Position numbers and translations under genes: made by a program. Below the pieces are notes generated by a model that saw only the letters and a list, made by a program, of their open reading frames with translations, did not search any database and was not told the DNA's origin. 64,000 nucleotides of DNA from an uncultured Prevotellaceae bacterium (lineage in GTDB: Bacteria > Bacteroidota > Bacteroidia > Bacteroidales > Muribaculaceae), in assembly GCA_900317325.1 (NCBI GenBank), contig ONGE01000007.1:1-64000 (forward strand), written 5' to 3'. The first letter of the stretch is position 1. Every line of letters begins with the position of its first letter. Of this stretch, positions 59,750 to 64,000 are shown piece after piece.

Positions 59750-60871
59750 TCAAATCATCATCGGCATCTGCAGCACGATCAGGTCCTCACCGGCCTTCTG
59801 CTCGCTTGGCGAGAATACACCTGCACGGGCGGGATCGAGCAACTTGAGGTACACACCGTCACAGTCGATGTTGTTCACCACATCGATCACGTCGGCGCTC
59901 TTGAAACCGATGTTCATCGGCTCGCCGTTGTATTCACATGCGATGGTCTCCTCGGCCGAGGTCGAATGGTCAACGTCCTGTGACGTGAGAACCACATGGT
60001 CAGGACTCAGGTCCAGGCGCACCAGGCCTCCCACGTTGGCAAACACGGCAACCCTTCGCACTGCGTTCAGCAGCGTCTGACGGTCAACGGCCATCGTGTA
60101 GGGGTTGTCCTCGGGAATCACTGAGTTGTAGTTGGGGTAACGGCCGTTGATGAAGCGGCACGACAGCTGGTAGTCAGCGTTCTCAAATGTAGCACTGCTC
60201 TCGTCGATGGTGATCTTCACGGGGTCATCGCTGTTGCGGTCGATGATGCCGGCAAGGATGGCAGCGGGCTTGGCGGGCAGGATGAACGAGCGCGTGAAGT
60301 CGGGACGCACGTTGGTCTGGCGGTAACGCACCAGCTTGTGCGAGTCACTGGCCACATACACGATCATGTCGGGCATGATGTCCCAGTAGATGCCCATGAA
60401 CTGCGGATGCAGCGGGTCGTTGCCCACAGCGAACAACGTGTGGCCGATGCCCGATGCGATGCTCTTGGCGGGCAGCTCAAACTGTTTCACATCGCCCATG
60501 TTGACGGCCTTCTCGGGGTACTCGTCGCCGCTCAGAGCCACTGCGTCATAGTAACCGTTCAGGTAGGTCACCTTGACGGCGAGCGTCTCGTCGTTGATCT
60601 CAAACGACAAGGCGGTGTCAGGCAGCTCCTTGAGCGAGTTGATGGTGCGCTTCACGTCAAGGGCGAACTTTCCAGCGCCCTCCACGTTTTGCACCTCGAT
60701 GTTGGTGGTCAGGCGGGTCTCCATGTCACTGCCAGTGACAATCAGGCGGTCGCTCTGCAACTCAAAGAGGAAATTGTCAAGAATGGCATACGCGTTCTTG
60801 CTGCTGTTCACTGCTTTGCTCACGGCATTGAGGCGGGTGAGCAATAATTTACTTTGGACGTTGAATTTCAT
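59750..60871 (-). CDS. dnaN: DNA polymerase III beta sliding clamp
   Basis: 373 residues forming the three-domain clamp; two clamps make a ring that tethers polymerase to DNA. Visible are MKFNVQSKLLLTRLNAVSKAVNSS at the start, the central YPNYNSVIPEDNPYTMAVDR with the loop to domain 3, and the C-terminal LLDPARAGVFSP-x-ILQMPMMI. The ending PMMI, rather than the usual PMRL/PVRL, is a moderate variation. It starts the minus-strand unit dnaN - exonuclease - coaBC - DUF4835 - recN - rlmB. Confidence 0.97.
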   Translation of the reverse strand: MKFNVQSKLLLTRLNAVSKAVNSSKNAYAILDNFLFELQSDRLIVTGSDMETRLTTNIEVQNVEGAGKFALDVKRTINSLKELPDTALSFEINDETLAVKVTYLNGYYDAVALSGDEYPEKAVNMGDVKQFELPAKSIASGIGHTLFAVGNDPLHPQFMGIYWDIMPDMIVYVASDSHKLVRYRQTNVRPDFTRSFILPAKPAAILAGIIDRNSDDPVKITIDESSATFENADYQLSCRFINGRYPNYNSVIPEDNPYTMAVDRQTLLNAVRRVAVFANVGGLVRLDLSPDHVVLTSQDVDHSTSAEETIACEYNGEPMNIGFKSADVIDVVNNIDCDGVYLKLLDPARAGVFSPSEQKAGEDLIVLQMPMMI

Positions 60872-60924
60872 ACAGTTATATCTGTTATTATGTGATTATT
60901 TGTTTTGTTTTATCTTTTAACCTA

Positions 60925-60956
60925 CAAAGATACTGCAAGTCGCGTTTTATGCCAAA
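60925..60956 (-). promoter_or_regulatory. promoter of dnaN
   Basis: On the minus strand TTTG (60956-60953), 20-nt spacer, TATCTTTG (60932-60925), 54 nt before the ATG. Confidence 0.82.
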
Positions 60957-61004
60957 CAAAAATGGACTTTTTTGATATTATAATGTGACGTTGTTAATAA
61001 AAAA

Positions 61005-61044
61005 ACGGAAAAAAGCGTCATCGATTGCCTCGATAACGCTTTTT
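61005..61044 (-). terminator. terminator of the DUF1015 gene
   Basis: AAAAGCGTCATCGA / TCGATAACGCTTTT stem with one mismatch and a 5-nt loop; on the minus strand TTTTTTCCGTTTTTTT follows, about 30 bp past the stop codon. Confidence 0.85.
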
Positions 61045-61074
61045 AAGATTATTAAGTCTTCGCTTGTGGTCAGA

Positions 61075-62319
61075 TTAGTCCAGCTTGTGGATGATCAGAC
61101 CCGAGCGCAGCTTGGGCTCGAACCAAGTAGCCTTGGGCGGCATGATCTTGCCGCTGTCGGCGATGTCGATGATCTGCTTCATGGTCACGGGATAGAGGGC
61201 AAGAGCCATCTTCATCTCGCCGCTGTCAACGCGCCGCTTCAGCTCGCCCAGGCCGCGGATGCCGCCCACGAAGTCGATGCGCTTGTCGGTGCGCAGGTCG
61301 GTGATGCCCAGGATGTCACGCAGGATGTAGTCACTGCTGATGGTTACATCGAGCACGCCGATGGGATCGTTGTCGTCATAGGTGCCTTCCTTGGCGGTCA
61401 GCGAGTACCACTTGCCACCCAGGTAGAGTGCAAAGTTGTGCAGCTTGGCGGGATGGTAGATCTCGGTACCCTTGTCCTCGACGATAAATTTCTCGCCCAG
61501 CTTCTCCAGGAACTGCTCCTCGGTGTAGCCATTGAGGTCAACAACCACGCGGTTGTAGTCCATCACCTTGAGGTGTGACTGGGGGAAGCATACGGCCAAC
61601 AGATAGTTGTACTCCTCGGTGCCGTTGTGGTTGGGGTCGGCCTTGGCCTTCTCCTCGCCCACGTGGGCAGCAGCGGCGGTGCGGTGGTGACCGTCGGCGA
61701 TGTAGAGGTAAGGAATCTCGCCGAACTCGCGGGTGATCGCATCGATCGTCTCCTTGTCACGGATGACCCACAGGGTGTGGCCGATGCCGTCCTCGCTCAC
61801 GAAGTCGTACTCGGGCTCGGTCTGTGCGGTGCGGGTGATGATGTCTTGCAGGACGGTGTTATCGGGGAATGCCAGGAACACCGGCTCGATGTTGGCATTG
61901 TTGATCTCGATGTGGTGCATGCGGTCGGCCTCTTTCTCGCGGCGAGTGAGCTCATGCTTCTTGATGTGGCCCGTGAGGTAGTCCTCGACGCTGGCGCCGA
62001 CAACAAAGCCGTACTGAGTGCGGCCATCCATGGTCTGGGCATAGATGTAGTAGCAGTCCTGGTCGTCCTGAACGAGCCAACCCTTGTCCTGGAACTTCTT
62101 GAAGTTCTCGACAGCCTTGTCATAGACCTTGGGCTCGTGCTCACCGGTGCCGGGTTCGAAGTCGATTTCGGGCTTAATGATGTGATACAGACACATCTCG
62201 TTGTCGCCGGCTTCGGCACGTGCCTCCTCGCTGGAGAGGACATCGTAGGGCTTGGATGCAACTTTTTCTACATAAGCTTTGGGCGGTCTCACGCCACGGA
62301 ACGGTTTTACTTTAGCCAT
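61075..62319 (-). CDS. DUF1015-family protein (SerC-associated type)
   Basis: 414 residues, soluble. It starts MAKVKPFRGVRPPKAYVEKVASKPYDVLSSEEAR, and the conserved YLYIADGHHRTAAAAHVGEEKA followed by YNYLLAVCFPQSHLKVMDYNRVV are family hallmarks. In other Bacteroidales a DUF1015 gene commonly sits next to serA/serC; here its neighbours are dnaN and a Fur-family gene, so that link is broken. Function is unknown; a metal-dependent enzymatic role is suggested by the DGHHR motif only. Confidence 0.88.
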   Translation of the reverse strand: MAKVKPFRGVRPPKAYVEKVASKPYDVLSSEEARAEAGDNEMCLYHIIKPEIDFEPGTGEHEPKVYDKAVENFKKFQDKGWLVQDDQDCYYIYAQTMDGRTQYGFVVGASVEDYLTGHIKKHELTRREKEADRMHHIEINNANIEPVFLAFPDNTVLQDIITRTAQTEPEYDFVSEDGIGHTLWVIRDKETIDAITREFGEIPYLYIADGHHRTAAAAHVGEEKAKADPNHNGTEEYNYLLAVCFPQSHLKVMDYNRVVVDLNGYTEEQFLEKLGEKFIVEDKGTEIYHPAKLHNFALYLGGKWYSLTAKEGTYDDNDPIGVLDVTISSDYILRDILGITDLRTDKRIDFVGGIRGLGELKRRVDSGEMKMALALYPVTMKQIIDIADSGKIMPPKATWFEPKLRSGLIIHKLD

Positions 62320-62371
62320 GATAAATGAACGGTTTTAAAAAGTTAAAAAAGTTATTCTCAGTTTTAAGTTG

Positions 62372-62941
62372 TTAATTTTGAGTTTTTTGTCCCAAGTCCC
62401 GGGTTTTAGGTTCCGGGTCATTGGTTTTTTGTTGACGTTTAGGTTTGTCTTCTTTGACACCATGCTTGGCGCGCTTGGACTTGCGGGCACAGGTGCTGCA
62501 CACGCCATAGACATACAGGCTGTAGTGGTCGGTGTTGAAGGCGTTGAAGCGGCGCGCATTCATGAAGGCGGCAAAGTTGGTGTCCTTCACCTCCTTGACC
62601 TTGTTGCACACGGTGCATATCAGGTGGGTGTGGGGCAGGGTGATGCGCTCGTACTGGGCCTGCATCCCCTCGAACACATGACGACGAAGTATCTTAGCAT
62701 CGATGAGCAACTCGACGGTGTTGTAAACCGTGGAGCGGCTCACGCGAAAGCTGCCTTCCTGGTCGAGCATCTGCTGCAACTCCTCGATCGAGAAGTGCCC
62801 GTTGGTGTTCAAGATGCGGTCCAGAATGGCGTACCGCTCGGCTGTCTTGCGAAGGTTGTGGGCGTCAAGATAGTCGTTGAACTTACGCACAACGGGGTTG
62901 GTGCTGTCAGCATAATTCTCGATATGTGAATCGGTCTTCAT
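62372..62941 (-). CDS. Fur/PerR-family metal-responsive repressor
   Basis: 189 residues from the ATG at 62941; the ATG at 63004 lies upstream of the -33/-7 promoter and is rejected. A winged helix (about 20-85, recognition helix SFRVSRSTVYNTVELLI) is followed by the dimerisation and metal-binding part with HTHLIC near 104-109, CxxC at 109/112 and a second CSTC at 148/151 for structural zinc. A lysine/arginine-rich tail of about 35 residues follows. Fur, PerR and Zur cannot be told apart safely. Confidence 0.9.
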   Translation of the reverse strand: MKTDSHIENYADSTNPVVRKFNDYLDAHNLRKTAERYAILDRILNTNGHFSIEELQQMLDQEGSFRVSRSTVYNTVELLIDAKILRRHVFEGMQAQYERITLPHTHLICTVCNKVKEVKDTNFAAFMNARRFNAFNTDHYSLYVYGVCSTCARKSKRAKHGVKEDKPKRQQKTNDPEPKTRDLGQKTQN

Positions 62942-62949
62942 CGGTGTGA

Positions 62950-62981
62950 CAAAAGTACAACCAATTTTGCAATCAAACAAA
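62950..62981 (-). promoter_or_regulatory. promoter of the Fur-family gene
   Basis: On the minus strand TTTG (62981-62978), 20-nt spacer, TACTTTTG (62957-62950). It lies just upstream of the chosen start codon, leaving a very short leader. Confidence 0.8.
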
Positions 62982-63004
62982 GTTTTGCAGCAATAAAACG
63001 CCAA

Positions 63005-63649
63005 TCACCAGTTTTTGATGACTTGCTCGACAGTCAACTGGCTCACGTCGTCGGCCATGAGGTCACACAAGGGGGCTACCTGTTCACGGTTCAGGGTCGT
63101 GGCGATGCCGATGACATGGGCTCCCGACGCACGAGCGGCAATCAGTCCGTTGCGTGAATCCTCGAGCACAATGCAGTGGGCGATGTCAACGCCCAGCAGC
63201 TCGGCGCCCTTGAGGAAACACTCGGGATCGGGCTTGGCTTTGGTCACCATGTCGCCGGTGATGATGTGGTCGAACAGGGTGGGGAAATCGGGGAATTGGC
63301 CGAACAGTGACTGCATCTTCTTGCGGTCGCTTGACGTGACAATGGCCATGGGGATTCCGGCCTCGCGCAGGCCCTTGACCAGCTCGAGCGCTCCCGGGAA
63401 GAATTCAAACCGCATGTTGCGTTCAAATTCCAGCAGCTTGTCCATAATCTGCTGCCGCACGTCATCGCTGTCGAAGTAGCCCAGAATCCTGGACAAGTGG
63501 AAACCCTTGATGTAATTGGCGAAGTCGGGCACACCAGTCGGGTAATCCTTGCCCATCTGTTCCCAGAAGATGCTGTACTGCCCCTCGCTGTCAAGCAACA
63601 CGCCGTCGAGGTCGAAGAGCACGCCGCATCGTTTTGTATTTTCACTCAT
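63005..63649 (-). CDS. HAD-superfamily phosphatase (beta-phosphoglucomutase-like)
   Basis: 214 residues. HAD motif I is FDLDGVLLD (about 12-20), motif II TSSDRKK, motif III Lys in TKAKPDPECF, motif IV VLEDSRNGL. A helical cap (about 20-85) makes it a subclass I phosphatase resembling beta-phosphoglucomutase or 2-deoxyglucose-6-phosphatase. The substrate is not known. It is divergent from the FAD-dependent oxidoreductase gene, 63 bp upstream of the Fur-family ATG. Confidence 0.92.
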   Translation of the reverse strand: MSENTKRCGVLFDLDGVLLDSEGQYSIFWEQMGKDYPTGVPDFANYIKGFHLSRILGYFDSDDVRQQIMDKLLEFERNMRFEFFPGALELVKGLREAGIPMAIVTSSDRKKMQSLFGQFPDFPTLFDHIITGDMVTKAKPDPECFLKGAELLGVDIAHCIVLEDSRNGLIAARASGAHVIGIATTLNREQVAPLCDLMADDVSQLTVEQVIKNW

Positions 63650-63677
63650 TTTGTGTTTGGTGTTATTTTTTGAGATG

Positions 63678-63685
63678 CAAAATTA
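63678..63685 (-). promoter_or_regulatory. -7 box of the HAD gene
   Basis: TAATTTTG on the minus strand, 28 nt before the ATG at 63649. Confidence 0.6.
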
Positions 63686-63707
63686 GTCGTTTTTTAGTAA
63701 TTCTCTG

Positions 63708-63715
63708 TAATTTTG
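63708..63715 (+). promoter_or_regulatory. -7 box of the partial oxidoreductase gene
   Basis: TAATTTTG on the plus strand, 24 nt before the ATG at 63740, divergent from the HAD promoter. Confidence 0.6.
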
Positions 63716-63739
63716 TGCCAATAAAAATCTGTCACAGTT

Positions 63740-64000
63740 ATGATACAGGAAATCCAGCTCAGGGTGGACCCGAGAACAGCTGCAAGCATGGGCGAAATCG
63801 CTCGCGTGCTCGCCAAGCGTCATGACATCGCACCGGACGCCATTCACGGAATCAGAATCTTGAAGCGTTCGATCGACGCCCGCCAGCGACAAGTGGTGGT
63901 CAACCTCAAGGTGCGCGTCTATATCGACGAGCCCATGACCGACGACTATCTGGTGCCGCCCATCGACTACAAGCCCGTCGACGGCCAGCAGCAGGCGGTT
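63740..64000 (+). CDS. FAD-dependent oxidoreductase, N-terminal fragment (runs off the window)
   Basis: The frame opens with ATG at 63740 and is still open at the last base (87 codons visible). It begins MIQEIQLRVDPRTAA and continues with ASMGEIARVLAKRHDIAPDAIHGIRILKRSIDARQRQVVVNLKVRVYID, the ferredoxin-like N-terminal domain that precedes the FAD site in the Bacteroidales NAD(P)/FAD-dependent oxidoreductase family. The dinucleotide-binding GxGxxG is beyond the window, so the assignment rests on this domain only. Confidence 0.75.
   Translation, partial: MIQEIQLRVDPRTAASMGEIARVLAKRHDIAPDAIHGIRILKRSIDARQRQVVVNLKVRVYIDEPMTDDYLVPPIDYKPVDGQQQAV

Overview
The window is chromosomal DNA of a Bacteroidales bacterium, most likely a gut member such as Muribaculaceae or a Prevotella relative; the family cannot be fixed from sequence alone. 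The support is threefold. Promoters are of the Bacteroidetes type (-7 box TAnnTTTG, often with TTTG about 20 nt upstream). Several gene families are largely confined to this order (DUF4494, DUF4827, DUF5606, DUF6108, DUF4835, class III fructose bisphosphatase, a long NusB). Gene order is typical (dnaN - exonuclease - coaBC - DUF4835 - recN - rlmB, and nusB - yajC - YbbR - coaE - DUF5606).

Layout. Bases 1-2744 are the end of an integrated element: a truncated phage-like gene, its terminator, arrays of 9-12 bp phased repeats, and a tyrosine recombinase whose start faces the 3' end of a tRNA-Arg gene. From the tRNA-Arg/tRNA-Ser pair onward the DNA is core chromosome. 3.0-8.2 kb holds tilS, a DMT permease, a MATE pump and an OmpA-family porin-like protein. 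8.2-15 kb holds transketolase, a sugar MFS transporter, YggS, DUF4494, a FabK/nitronate-monooxygenase-like flavoprotein and deoD. 15-20 kb holds an S41 peptidase, two tandem membrane acyltransferases and a YitT protein. 20-23 kb holds a CPA2 antiporter and MgtC. 23-28 kb holds a secreted EEP-fold enzyme and the nrnA - DUF4827 - glmM cluster. 28-37 kb holds a metallophosphoesterase, a DEAD-like helicase, class III fbp, an OmpA lipoprotein and class II ribonucleotide reductase. 37-42 kb holds YwqG, an alpha-fucosidase, CvfB, RsiV-like, rsmG and a metallo-beta-lactamase-fold hydrolase. 42-46 kb is an ECF sigma/anti-sigma unit bracketed by two paralogous outer-membrane barrels. 46-50 kb holds rlmH, divergent from nadC - DAHP synthase/chorismate mutase - SDR. 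50-63.7 kb is a long minus-strand housekeeping stretch (NlpC, DUF5606, coaE, YbbR, yajC, nusB, rlmB, recN, DUF4835, coaBC, exonuclease, dnaN, DUF1015, Fur family, HAD). The window ends inside an FAD-dependent oxidoreductase gene.

No complete defence system, CRISPR array or biosynthetic cluster is visible. The most unusual structures are non-coding. One is the 12-bp phased repeat arrays on both sides of the integrase. The other is a set of intergenic arrays that all have a 7-bp period but differ in unit sequence (TAACCTT, CTAATTY, AGTTAAC, CTTTCTC). The other notable local system is the ECF sigma/anti-sigma operon with duplicated barrel proteins on either side.
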